From: Aureobasidium sp. EXF-3400
Taxonomy: Eukaryota; Ascomycota; Dothideomycetes; Dothideales; Saccotheciaceae
Direction: 5' to 3'
Length of the DNA: 64,000 bases
Assembly (NCBI GenBank): GCA_024195585.1
Contig: SWBL01000010.1
Coordinates: forward strand, 62,001-126,000
Shown here: in pieces, positions 35,162 to 45,760 of the stretch
How the letters are laid out: every line of letters begins with the position of its first letter
How positions within the stretch are numbered: the stretch's first letter is position 1
Program-made: the position numbers and the translations under genes
Notes under the pieces: generated by a model
Databases searched by the model: none
What the model saw: only the letters and a program-made list of their open reading frames with translations
Told to the model about the DNA's origin: nothing

Positions 35162-37054
35162 ATGCCTCCGAACACGTCTTCGCGACCGCGAAAGATTCGC
35201 GATTCTGATGTATTTACAAGAGTCTTCGAGCCCAAAGATCATGCAGGTGCTTTACAAGGGTGTTACTATGTAAGTGTTGGAAAATGAGGGTTTTGTCGGT
35301 TCGCCAGAAATGGTAGGTTCGAGGTATAAATGTGCTTTATCATGGATTTCCTGTCTGTCTCTATTCATCTCGACTTCTCTCAACCGTATCTATCGGCTGT
35401 CATCAGAACCATCATAAGCTCTATTGTTCTTGAAGAATCATGGAATCTAGCAGCAAGAGTCTACCTGATACCGTCCTCTCCATCCCACCGTCCAGCACTT
35501 CGGGCTCACGACTGCTTTTCGGTGAGTCGACAGCTCCTGCAGCCACTGTAAGAAGTAACAGACTTCCAATAAAGTCACGTTCTGATACCAGACCGCGCAG
35601 CCTTCAGAAGTGTACGATCGACATGCGGACTCATACTCTGTTCCAACCCCTCATTCCTAGAATTCTGGGACAAGCAAGCATGTCGAGGAGCACTGCTTGG
35701 TCTTCTTGCGCGTTCAGATATTACCGCACTGCGTCTTGTGTGCCATGGACTTAACGAGCGAGTTACTGATCGGTCCTTCTCCTCCGTCAACATCACTTTC
35801 CGAACCAGGACATTCAGTAGACCGGCCAGACTTGCCGCTCTGCAGAGGATAGGTCACCACATCAAGGAAGTCACTTTCACACTACCTAGAAGTATTGATA
35901 CAACGTTGCCACCCCTCATCGACCCCTGGACTGGTGAGCAGAAGGCATTCGTTTGGAAGCCTAGTGCTGCTCCGAGTCATGATGCTGGATCATCGACCAG
36001 AAGATACGGCGACACAGAAATTACAGAGTTGCTGATTCGACAATACCCACCACTGTTCCACGCCGCTACAAATGTGCAGTCCTTCGTCAGCGTAATGTCT
36101 GCTCTGACGAATCTGCAACATTTGCGTATCTCTTGCGTTGAAGCAGACGGAGCGATACAGTCCCGAGCACAAGGCACAGACATCATAGAAATTGCGCTCA
36201 CATCTCTTCTTCATGCTGTTGAGCACGCCAGATTCAAGCATCTAGACACAATCACTCTCTCTAACATCCGACATACCGACATCAATGCCCTATCATCTCT
36301 GACAATGTCCACCAACCCTGGTTCCGCAAAGCGATGGTCTAACATCCACATCCTGAACATCAGCATGTCATTGCCATCCACCTCATCAATCAAAAAGGAC
36401 CAACTAAAACTCCTTCGCGAATACATTCGTAACCACAAAGGACTGCATCGATTTTCCTTTCGCTGGATCGGTGCCAGAGGTCCCTCGCCACTGCCTGAAC
36501 TGTTACCGCAACAGAAAACCACTCATCCAGCTTTCAGAGACACATCAGCAATGTTCCCACATCTCGAGTACCTGACACTAAACAATGTAACCATCTCGGC
36601 ACCTCAGATGCAGCGATTGATGCAGACCCACAAGACCACGTTAATCGAAGTCAATCTCGAGAATGTTGTGCTGAAAGATGGAAAATGGAATGATGCATTG
36701 GCTACTATGGATGGCGTAGAGATCAAGAGCGAGGGACCTTGCACTACAGAAGAGGGAGATGTACCGATTATGCTCGCGCCTAGTATGCTCCCTCCTCAGG
36801 TCCCTCCAAAGACACGAAAAGCGAAACATCAAGGCCAGACCAGCGAAGCCACTGATCGAGCGAGAAGAATGTTGCTCGCTGATGAGATTCGACAGCGTGA
36901 ATCATCTGGGCATCGGTCCAAAAACGCCAGTGACAGGGACCGGAAGAGGAAAAAGATGAAAGACACGACGATGTCGCCAGTCCAGCAGTTGAAGAAGAAG
37001 TGTGGTGATTTGTTCGGATGGGGGAGGAACGGGCCAACGCTGATCGTAGGCTGA
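35162..37054 (+). CDS. F-box/LRR-like conserved fungal protein (5' end uncertain)
   Basis: The secure part is join(35440..35521,35601..37054), 511 aa from the ATG at 35440. A better-supported 5' end may be the ATG at 35162: its 36 codons (MPPNTSSRPRKIRDSDVFTRVF...) end exactly at a GTAAGT donor (35270). Joining to 35458 gives a 541-aa protein. The region EFWDKQACRGALLGLLARSDITALRLVCHGLNERV reads like an F-box-type helical start, given here only as its key run LLARSDITALRLVCHG. A leucine-rich-repeat-like series (LTNLQHLRISC, HLEYLTLNNVTIS) follows, then a basic C-terminus. Such proteins often recruit substrates to SCF ubiquitin ligases. No target can be inferred. Confidence 0.65.
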
Positions 37055-37315
37055 CCGTGTTTGGTTCGGTATGGTTTATAGTGTTCATGACTTACGATTT
37101 CTCTCGTCTCTGATGCGAATGACACTTGTGTTGATGAATAAGAAAGTCCATGTTTATTAGAATAAATATCAAGTAACCTTTCAACACACTGCCAAGGCAA
37201 TGCGGACGCTGTCAGTCCTGTAGCACCACAGAAGGAGAAAAAAGAACTATGTACAATGTATAGACCCTTCTACCGTAAACGCCGTCGCTCAAACAGTTTA
37301 CCCCCTATGGTCCTC

Positions 37316-39563
37316 TCAATCGGTCTTGATGGCGCCGTAGATCCTACGCACAAAGGCATAGGCAGTCAAGAACCCAATGGTTCCAGTCAAGAGAGCGTAG
37401 ACAGCGCACGCCAGTCCCGAGTAGGCGAAAAAGAGCAAAGATGACACGAAGCCATGGATATGCAGGTGGTTGAAGTAGTAATAAACACAGTAGGCGAAGA
37501 TCCATACGCTGCTCGAGGCACCGACCATGAAACTGTGCCACCACCAGTGGTAGTTCTGTTATTGTGATTAGTATTTGAAACAACTTGAAGATAGGGCAAA
37601 AACTTACCTCAGAGCATAGCTGAATGTATACAGCTATGACTGTGACCTCCATTACTACTGCAACAAGCATGACGGATACCACGGCGAGGAAGCCGAAGAC
37701 GTAGTAGTAGCCACTCTTGTCTTGCCAGATACTCTTGAAGACGAACATGAGTTCGATGGCCACAACAAAGAATGCTGGCAATCCTGCGAGAAGAATGCTC
37801 TGCCAGCTGCGGATGTACCAACTTTGCTGGGGAATTTGGCGAGGGATAGTGCTTGCTCTGATGGGGTGAGACCAAGCTCCAGCACGCACATAACCATACC
37901 AGGAGCCAATATAGACGAGCGGAAGTTGAATAAGAAGCCAAAGTGCGACAAGACCAACGAGCGTTCCGAATGGCAGAGCGGTGCTCGAAGCCTGTGCCCA
38001 GACAAAAAGATTAAGGATGAATACGATCGTGAAAACAAGACCGGGGAAGAGAGTCGCAGTAACAAAACAGTTTCTCTGCCAGACTTGACCATTCAGTGTC
38101 TTGTACACTCGAGCTGAGAAGTAGCCAGAGACAAGACCAGCGAGAACGAAGAGAGCGACGGCGACGCTGATAAAGCCACCTCTGAAGGAAGGGTTAAGTA
38201 TACCAAAGCAGGAGAGGATGATCAGACCAGCGACAACGAAGATCAATTGGGTTCCAGAACCGACAAGAGCAGCCAGAACACCGCCGAATGCAGGAGTCCG
38301 GAAGACATCTGCATGGACCAGTTTCCAGCCAGTGAGATCTTCTACAGCCTCGTCATCGGAAGAAACGTCATTGTCGGCATCGCCTTGGTCGAGCAGTCCG
38401 CCGATTTTCTCGTCAGTTTTACGTGGTGAGCGAGTACCAGTCCTACCACGCTTCACCCTGAGCTTACCATCTTCAACACTGGCGGACTTAAGATCACCAC
38501 GGATGGTGCGAGCGAAGATGACTGCGACAACAGCCGTGAGCAGTCCAGAGATGATGACTGAGTTGACAATGGCGAACCAATGGGTGCCCGTGGTGTCATC
38601 CTGGTCAGCGAAGAACAGACTCCAACGGGTCTGCCATTCAATACGTGGCTCTTCTCGGAAGTAGACTGAGTAAGTGTATGGGATGGTGAGAGTGGCATCC
38701 TCATCGACGTCGTCGATAGTAGCTGGGTGGTAGGTCGAGTCAGAGGAATAGTAAGAGGCAGCGGCGGCGGCAGTGCCATTCTTGCGCATGGTCAGCTCCA
38801 TACCGTTGCTGACATCGGTGATGGAAGCGGGTATGCCCTGGGCGTCTCTGTTGCCGGACTCGATGCTCTTTGCGTAGACCTCAAATCCGACTATGACCTT
38901 CTTGCCTTGTTGTCCATCTCTTCCTGGAGCCGCGTGGTAGCGCATAACGAGAGTGACGTGGTTGTTGATGAAGTAGCGAGGACGGCCAGTAGTAGGATCT
39001 TCATCTTGGAAGCCCATTTTGAAGCCTGAAGCGTAGTACTTGCGAGTCTTGTCGGCCGACACGAAGTTGGTTGCGCCGGGCAGATTGTCAACGACCCATT
39101 CGGCTACGTAATTGTCCTTTACAATCTCTTGTGCCTTCCGTAGCCCAGCCCTGTCGACCTTGTGGCTGCAGAGGTAGTGTACCTCGTCATCTTTTCCCAT
39201 CTCCAGTTCATAGTCGCTGACGACGATTCGATCGCCTCGGAGAACCTCGCCTAGGTTCAATGCGATACTCGATCCAGAAATGAGACCACCAGCTCGTCGA
39301 CGGCCGCTGGGTGGACATATGAAGGGCAATTCAGCGTATGCGTACTGGATTTGTGTCTTGTCCGAGTAGACCTTGTTGACGAACAGCGGTATCACATCGC
39401 CGTCGCTGTAGCTTTTGATTGACCATCCTATACCATGTCAGCATGTGTCGACTGTCCTTGGACAAGACAGTCGCATACCGGGAATGTAGAAGGCGTGTGT
39501 AAGAGTGATTAGAAGAAAGAAGGCAGCCCAAAGGCTGCTGCTTGCCGATGATACGGCAGCCAT
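37316..39563 (-). CDS. TM9 superfamily (EMP70/nonaspanin) protein
   Basis: CDS is complement(join(37316..37555,37608..39427,39479..39563)), 714 aa, introns 52 and 51 nt. Exon 1 encodes a signal peptide (MAAVSSASSSLWAAFFLLITLTHAF) and joins to YIPGWSIKSYSDGDVIPLFVNKVYSD, the hallmark start of EMP70 proteins. A large lumenal domain of about 280 residues is followed by nine predicted membrane helices, with family blocks such as DVFRTPAFGGVLAALVGSG and SWYGYVRAGAWSHP. The C-terminus ends IKTD, resembling the K-x-D/E Golgi-retention motif of TM9 proteins. The protein is expected in Golgi/endosomes with roles in sorting and adhesion. Confidence 0.93.
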
Positions 39564-40784
39564 GTGTGCGTGTATGTGTACAGTATTAAGGTGAGTGAAT
39601 GGTGAATCAAACTATCTTTGACAGCCGACGTTTCGCAACGAGAGAGCAGACATGGGCTGAAGCTTTTTTCTCGCCTCGACCAACCGAAGGTTGAGCAGGA
39701 AGATGTTGAAAGCTGTTCCTGGCCCGAAAACGAGGGTAATCGACACTAGTCTCACAATACGCGTGTCAGGATGGAAAACCAAGACCAGCGAAGGTTTGTG
39801 CTGTCGGCAGGAGCAAAAGTCAAAGTAGAACAGTTGGGAAGGGAAGCTGGAAGGCGAAACGAGAGACGGAGAGGAGAAGGAGGCACGACGGGGAAGATGC
39901 GAGCGAACTCAGCAGCTCAGCACCACAGCAGGGGTCGCGACTTCTAAAAATGCATGCGCGCTGCTGCGTACGAGTAAGATAGGGAAAGCTTGTCCCGCCA
40001 AAATTCGCTGTCGACCCCAGCTTTTCACGCTCACGGCCCTCGACTGACTCGTCCCACACTCAAAACCCCATCATCTTGAAACGTCTCTCGGTTTGTTGAT
40101 TGCGCAAGCTATTGTCCTGTGCTGCGCCTGTCTGACTCTTGTCATCCATGAGCCTTCTGTTACGAACACTGTGGTTCAAGCCTTCAGTCGAGGGGGTAAG
40201 CAGCTTTAGGCCGCTCAACCGGTCTGTCGTTCGTATCACTTTCCCGAAGACCTAAGATCATCTCAAACAAGTCACTCTCTTGCCAAATCAGGCCAGGATC
40301 GCGTTGTATCGGTTGACAGCAAAATGATCCGAACACCCAACGTTTCTGTTTTCACCATTCCACCAAATGTTTGGCCAACTGTTATCAAGATGTGCAATAT
40401 TCTGTCGCATGCAGGAGAGACGGTACATTGACTGGCGGCTGCTGCGATACTAATCTCACCGGAGTCTGCCATACGCCGGCTGATCTTATAGTCTGCTTTC
40501 CGTTCGTTGCAGTCGACTGATTCAGTCTGCATCTTGTATTTCGCCATCCCGTGATCACACTGTTGAGATGCTTGACGCACAACAGAAGCATGCGGCTTAC
40601 AACAAGAGCTTAGCCTGCATGTCAAGCTCTCGTGCTTGCAGCTTGCCTGGCTTGGATAACAAGTCACGATCTGGTCGCAAAGCACATTCAAAAATGAGAC
40701 AAAAAGCAGAGCCCAGCATCGAATCCATGCCAAAGTCCAACACGTACCACATTGATGCTAGTGAATTCGCGGATATAAATACCT
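39564..40784. other. intergenic, EMP70 promoter and 3' flank of the coiled-coil gene
   Basis: This 1.2-kb spacer lies between two minus-strand genes. A 37-codon plus-strand frame begins at 40148 and meets a GTAAGC, but no continuation could be found. Otherwise nothing is recognised. Confidence 0.5.
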
Positions 40785-41789
40785 TCATCTAGCGGGAAGG
40801 CCTTTCTCGAGAATCCTCTCAAGTTTTCCGCCAAGATCGGCGTAAGCCACTGTGCCATCAGTCTCATCCGCAACTGTAGCAGCCTCTCTGTAGAGGGTTT
40901 CCATATCCTCTCTCTCAACCCTGACCACCCATCCATTTGAGGTGATCATAGTGTGATGTCCTTGACTTTCGAGAAGCAGTCCCGAGGCTCTGACCAACCC
41001 CTCGACCCACTCGCGTCCCACGTTGCCACCAATCCGCCCTGCCACATCGTCTAGATTGACGACCCGTCTGGCCTCAAGCTCTTCTCGCACGAGCCGTACA
41101 GCCCTCTCTCTCCTCTGCATCTCTTCGTCTCTCGCCCTCTCTTCTTTTAGTCTCTTCTCCTCCCTCTCCTTCGCTCTCTTGGCCTCCACCTCCGCCTCTT
41201 TTGCTGCACGTCTAGCTCTCTCGGCCGCAAGCTGTGCTTCGCGTTCTTCCGCTCCCTCAGCATCTCTCGCACGTTGAGCCTCTCCCTGCGAGCGCATGAA
41301 CTCGTGGTAGGCCCGGCGTTGATCACGACGTTGCAAAGACTTTGCTTTCTTGGCACCGACTGTGCGATTTGAGTTGTTTCCCGGAGGTGCTTGAGGACGT
41401 GGATTCACAGGACCAGGTTCTCCGTCGTCATCGTCGTGAGGTAGCCCTGCAGGTCCAGCAAAATCGTTGAGGGGAGCATCGGGTTGTTCTTGCTCATCCT
41501 CTTCATCGTCCTCGATAAATGGCCGCGGTGGAGGTACTGCTCCTTGTCGTCCCAGCTCTGGAACCTGAGGTTCGTTGGGGGCAATGTGTTGCTCAGGTTG
41601 ATCCTCTGTTTGATTTTGCGATTGTGACTGTCGTTGTTCCTGAATGTAGGCCTGGATCTGAGGTGCATAATACAATGCTGTACATAACGCGGCAAGATGT
41701 AGTAGATCCTGGTATAAGGGTGTGCCGGGAGTCGCGAAAGGCAGCAGGATGTTCAAGCCGCGTTGGATTAAGGAAAAAGGATTGACCAT
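40785..41789 (-). CDS. membrane-anchored acidic coiled-coil/winged-helix protein, DDRGK1-like layout
   Basis: This is a single-exon 334-aa ORF from the ATG at 41789. Order of parts: an N-terminal hydrophobic segment (about residues 26-43), an acidic Pro-rich region (about 88-135), a highly charged Glu/Arg/Lys helix with many Ala (about 150-232), then a compact C-terminal domain (about 235-330) beginning AVRLVREELEARRVVNLDDVA. The same order (membrane anchor, acidic stretch, charged coiled coil, C-terminal winged-helix/PCI-like domain) is found in DDRGK1/UFBP1 of the UFM1 pathway. The similarity is in layout and in a V-V-x-L-x-D-x-A motif. I do not recognise it as a named fungal family, so the function is open. 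Confidence 0.75.
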   Translation of the reverse strand: MVNPFSLIQRGLNILLPFATPGTPLYQDLLHLAALCTALYYAPQIQAYIQEQRQSQSQNQTEDQPEQHIAPNEPQVPELGRQGAVPPPRPFIEDDEEDEQEQPDAPLNDFAGPAGLPHDDDDGEPGPVNPRPQAPPGNNSNRTVGAKKAKSLQRRDQRRAYHEFMRSQGEAQRARDAEGAEEREAQLAAERARRAAKEAEVEAKRAKEREEKRLKEERARDEEMQRRERAVRLVREELEARRVVNLDDVAGRIGGNVGREWVEGLVRASGLLLESQGHHTMITSNGWVVRVEREDMETLYREAATVADETDGTVAYADLGGKLERILEKGLPAR

Positions 41790-42343
41790 AGTGCCGACTG
41801 TCTAATCCTATCCGGATTGATTTGAGACTCGAGCTCAGCCTTCTCGAGCCTGATGGATTTTGGTGTGTGGATAAAGTGACTATGAGGAAGTGTACGAAAT
41901 GATCCTCTGGTTCGGGCGATGAAATTGCCTTCACAACTAGACAGATGCAGGATTGGTCTCGCTGCGTTTGTACTAGACGTCTGGAACAAACTACACAGAG
42001 CCGAGTTTGTCTTTTGTATCCTTCGGATGTTTATTGCGAATTCTTGGAGATGGTCGAATGGCATGTTCATCTGGTTGCTCAAACCTCGAAGACAATTCGT
42101 TTCTTGGCAATCGAGCGTCATAGATGCACGGACTTTTGCACTCAGGCTAAACATGCTATCCTATCATACCGTGCCAGCGACGATGTGCCTTGGTCTATAG
42201 CAGCAACGGCATCTTCACACGACACATAGATGTACAGATCTCTTCGACCAGGACATGATGAATGATTGTTGCAGAGAAGTCAAAAGGTATATTGGGTGCA
42301 ACAAATAACTCGCTACATGAAAATCGAAGACACAATGCTCGCT
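41790..42343. other. intergenic, promoter of the coiled-coil gene
   Basis: This 554-bp spacer lies between minus-strand genes: upstream of the coiled-coil gene and downstream of NOC3. No gene or repeat was recognised. Confidence 0.5.
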
Positions 42344-44386
42344 TTACGATCTCGAGGCAACAACACCCTTCTCAAGCGCAACAATACTCTCTCGTACTTG
42401 AGGACAGAAATGTTTCCTCAGCAATTCACCTTCCCATACTGTCGTTGCGAAAGGGTTGCTTCCTTCCACTTCTTCCTTCAAGGGGTTGAAAACACCATCT
42501 CCCTTTCTCTCTTCTGTGTACCATAGCGCTGCAATTTTCTTGCCCTGTACTTTGGCCACTTGTTGCAATAGACCCATCATGGCCAGACATGACTTTTCAG
42601 GCAGTTGTAATGAGATTGTGAGGAGTTGTTTGGCGAAAGCTGCAAGGCGGAGTGGAGGAACAGAACGAACGTTTTGTGGCGGTAGTAGCACCGACGACAA
42701 GGAGCGGAGAAGCAGCACAGTTGTCGTCTGAACGTTGATCTTATGCTTGGCTTCTTGAGGGAGCAGGGCTTTGTCGTCGTTGCCATCCGGATCTCTCAGA
42801 CGCAGAGACTTGGCACTCAACTCCAGATCAGGATTCATTGATGATGGCAAGAGTGTTTTGTAGAGGTGAGTGATGAAGAACTCAAGGTCCAGATGTAATG
42901 AGCCGACGCTCTTGATCACATCTTGACCCTGAAGAAGGGCGAATGCTGTGATGATGCAAAGAAGAGACTCGCGGTTGATGTTTCTCGGTGCGGTAGCGGC
43001 TTCTTCGTCTTCTTCGGCAAACGATAGCTCAGCAGCTTCGGTAGAGATAACAAGTTCGCGGAGGGCTTCCAGAATGTCACCGAAGAAGTCCTGGTTGATA
43101 AGGTGGGCATAACGAGCCAGACCTTCCAGTACAGCACCCATGAGTTGAGGTACTCGTTGCTTGAGGACACGGAAGTAGGCAACAAAGACCAACTTCAACA
43201 TCTCTGACTGGTTCTTGTCACGTTCTTCGTGTGAAACTGTAGCATCGGCTTCTCTGAACTCCTTTTCCACACCCTTGACTTCACGTAGGCGTTTTCTCTC
43301 CTTTTTCGTCCTGAATTCTCGCTTTTGCTTTTGCTTCACACCGGTCTCGTCCTCACTCTTGTCGGTACGTGTGCTGCTGCTTCTGTGTGCAAACTCGGAA
43401 AGAAGTCGCAAGTGCAAGAAAGTGTTCAACACAGATTCGTGAATGTTGTAGCTTCGCGACTTCATCATCTTGCATAGCAAATCGACAGCTTCACGAGAAG
43501 CATTTCCGTCCTCGTCGTCACGGAACAATGTCTCGAGACATTCGATAGATTTGTGGAAGTCTGCGTTCACCTGTCTGATACTGAGTCTGCCAACCAAGAT
43601 GTTGATGAGATCGCCACGGAAGTTGAAGTGAGGGACAGTGTTGAGAAGAGTGCAGGCGCAAGAAATGGCAACAGTAGCGACAGATGCAGCCTCCTTGTTC
43701 TTGTCACCACTCTTCTTGGCAGCTCTTGTCAGAGATCTGACGTACTCGTGGTATCCACCGACAAGCATTTGTTCAAAGTTGCGCAGCTTGCGGACGTCCT
43801 TTGAAAGCTTCTGCTTCAACTCCTCCTTTGAAACGGGACGAATGCGGTATCCGGGAATGATGTCGCGGTAAATGGCGAGTTGTGTGGCCATGCACAGCTT
43901 GACAACAGTCCTGTTTTGAGAGGTCGCATGGACTTGCAGCTTTTTGAGCTGGGCAATGTGTTCTTCCGGGTCCTCTGAAATCAAGCTGGCAACGCGTGCA
44001 AGATCTTCCTTGGCCTGGAGAATCTGTTCGCGCGGCGAGATTTGTGGCACCTCTGGCTTCTCATCCTCCTCTTCACTGTCATCGTCGTCAACAGCCTCGG
44101 CCTCATCACCGCTTCCCAAAAAACTGTCGGCGTCCTCCTCTTTCTGTTCAACCACAGCAGGAGCCTGCTCAACCCAACCTTCCGAAGTCTTGATAGGTAG
44201 CCTTGTCTCTTCCTTTTTCTTTTTCAGATTGCGTGGTCGGTTCTCGTAATCTTGTTCCAGGTTCCATCCAGCGGCGTTACGGTAGAAATCATCGATCTTT
44301 TCCTCGGAAGAAACACCATTCTTTGTGGAAACAGGAGGTGACTCAACCTCCGGGCTGATACGACGTCTCTTTGCAATAGGAGCCAT
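42344..44386 (-). CDS. NOC3: nucleolar complex-associated protein 3 (Noc3)
   Basis: This is a single-exon 680-aa ORF from the ATG at 44386 (MAPIAKRRRISPEVESPP). The N-terminus has a basic nuclear-signal-like stretch and the family sequence WNLEQDYENRPRNLKKKKEE. The Noc3 domain (EEHIAQLKKLQVHATSQN, RIRPVSKEELKQKLSKDVRKLRNFEQ) and a CBF/Mak21-like HEAT region (VFVAYFRVLKQRVPQLMGAVLEGLARYAHLINQDFFGDILEALREL in part) follow. In yeast Noc3 works with Noc2 in pre-60S maturation and export to the nucleoplasm, and in origin licensing. It is divergent from NIP7, another 60S factor. Confidence 0.92.
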   Translation of the reverse strand: MAPIAKRRRISPEVESPPVSTKNGVSSEEKIDDFYRNAAGWNLEQDYENRPRNLKKKKEETRLPIKTSEGWVEQAPAVVEQKEEDADSFLGSGDEAEAVDDDDSEEEDEKPEVPQISPREQILQAKEDLARVASLISEDPEEHIAQLKKLQVHATSQNRTVVKLCMATQLAIYRDIIPGYRIRPVSKEELKQKLSKDVRKLRNFEQMLVGGYHEYVRSLTRAAKKSGDKNKEAASVATVAISCACTLLNTVPHFNFRGDLINILVGRLSIRQVNADFHKSIECLETLFRDDEDGNASREAVDLLCKMMKSRSYNIHESVLNTFLHLRLLSEFAHRSSSTRTDKSEDETGVKQKQKREFRTKKERKRLREVKGVEKEFREADATVSHEERDKNQSEMLKLVFVAYFRVLKQRVPQLMGAVLEGLARYAHLINQDFFGDILEALRELVISTEAAELSFAEEDEEAATAPRNINRESLLCIITAFALLQGQDVIKSVGSLHLDLEFFITHLYKTLLPSSMNPDLELSAKSLRLRDPDGNDDKALLPQEAKHKINVQTTTVLLLRSLSSVLLPPQNVRSVPPLRLAAFAKQLLTISLQLPEKSCLAMMGLLQQVAKVQGKKIAALWYTEERKGDGVFNPLKEEVEGSNPFATTVWEGELLRKHFCPQVRESIVALEKGVVASRS

Positions 44387-44732
44387 TTCCAGATATGTTT
44401 TTGGTTGGGTGCTGCGTCGTCGGACGGGTAAGAATCAGCAAGGGAAGAAAAAAGATGGTCGCTTTCTGCCAAGCATGTACTGCAAGCCAATCGGATGGCT
44501 GCCTTTGCGGCGAAATGCCAAACCCCCGAGATGCCGTCTCCGCAATTCTGAGAAGCATCCGAGGATTCTTTTTTCTGCTTCGCTCCTTCCTCGCATATCC
44601 ATCCAGACATTGTCATTTGATCGACACACTTCGCGCCTACCTCGACTCTAATCGCCTACTGTTGACCGTTTCGTCGTATCTCGAATCTCTCTCGCGCCTT
44701 CTACAAAAGTCAACTTCCCAAACACCACAAAC
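44387..44732. promoter_or_regulatory. bidirectional promoter NOC3/NIP7
   Basis: The 346 bp between two divergent 60S-assembly genes include a CCAAT on the plus strand (near 44480) and pyrimidine-rich stretches before NIP7. I did not find clear PAC or RRPE elements by eye. Confidence 0.5.
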
Positions 44733-45357
44733 ATGCGTCCTCTTACAGAAGGAGAATCCAAGACGGTCTTCGAGAAGCTCGCCAACTACACCGGAAAGTC
44801 GCTCACAAATTTGTTGACCGATACGGCTCCTGGAAAGGATGGAAAGGCCTCAAGATTCGTCTTCCGTGTTCAGGAATCAAGAGTCTACTACGTGCGCGAG
44901 GACATGGCAAACCTGGCCACCTCGGTAGCCAGAGACAACCTGCTCTGTCTTGGTAACTGCATCGGCAAGTTGACCAAGACTGGCAAGTTCCGCCTTCACA
45001 TTACCGCTCTGGACATTATAGCCCCTCATGCTCGCGCAAAGATCTGGGTCAAGCCCAACGGAGAGATGCCCTTCTTGTACGGTGGTCACATTGTCAAGGC
45101 TCACGTCGGACGTTGGAGCGAGGACTGCCCTGAGCACCAGGGTATCATTGTTTACTCGATGAACGAGTATGTCATGCCTTTCTGCCACATACACACAGTA
45201 GCACATGCTAATCTGCTTCAGCACCCCTCTTGGTTTCGGTGTCACCGCCCGCTCCGCCGCCGAGGCAAAACGTCTGGACCCTACTGGTATCGTTGTCTTT
45301 AGACAAGCAGATTGCGGCGAGTACCTCAGAGAAGAAGACACTCTCTTCCAGTCTTGA
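44733..45357 (+). CDS. NIP7: 60S ribosome biogenesis protein Nip7
   Basis: CDS is join(44733..45166,45222..45357), 189 aa, with a 55-nt intron. [21 protein letters not shown] is the conserved Nip7 start. The N-terminal half is the pre-PUA domain, and the C-terminal PUA domain includes [19 protein letters not shown] and, across the splice, [18 protein letters not shown]. Length matches the family (about 180 aa). Nip7 binds pre-rRNA and is needed for 27S pre-rRNA processing. Its pairing with NOC3 fits co-expression. Confidence 0.95.
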
Positions 45358-45760
45358 AAGGCTTGAAATTGTTCACGTCATCGTCACATATCTTGCCACG
45401 AACCGCCACCTACCCGCGCCCGAAGGAGCTGCTACAAAAGTCGCATTGGAGATACCCGTTGATCGTTCCGGGAAAGCAGGAGTTACAGGAGTCAAACACC
45501 ATTCATTGGGCCTATTCGGGAGGGGATTACTGCGGCCTGAATCAAAGCTTCACGAGAGCAAATACGGATGCTTGCGTATACAACAAGCTATTCTATCCAT
45601 TCATCTACTTTCTTCCATCGTTGATCTGTGATTTGCGATTCATGACGTGTTTTCAGGTTCAAACATTGACGGAAACTGGGCCACAAATAGATTGGTTCGT
45701 ACATGACAAGAAGAAAGAATTATTATTGATTGATCGAGAGTAGCAAGCTGAGATCGACAC
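45358..45760. other. convergent 3' intergenic region
   Basis: This 403-bp spacer separates the 3' ends of NIP7 and the kinase-like gene. Frames on either strand look random. Confidence 0.5.

Noticed and set aside
40148..40258. A small plus-strand gene starting MSLLLRTLWFKPSVEG
   Set aside because: It has a possible GTAAGC donor, but no convincing downstream exon could be joined and it is only 37 codons.
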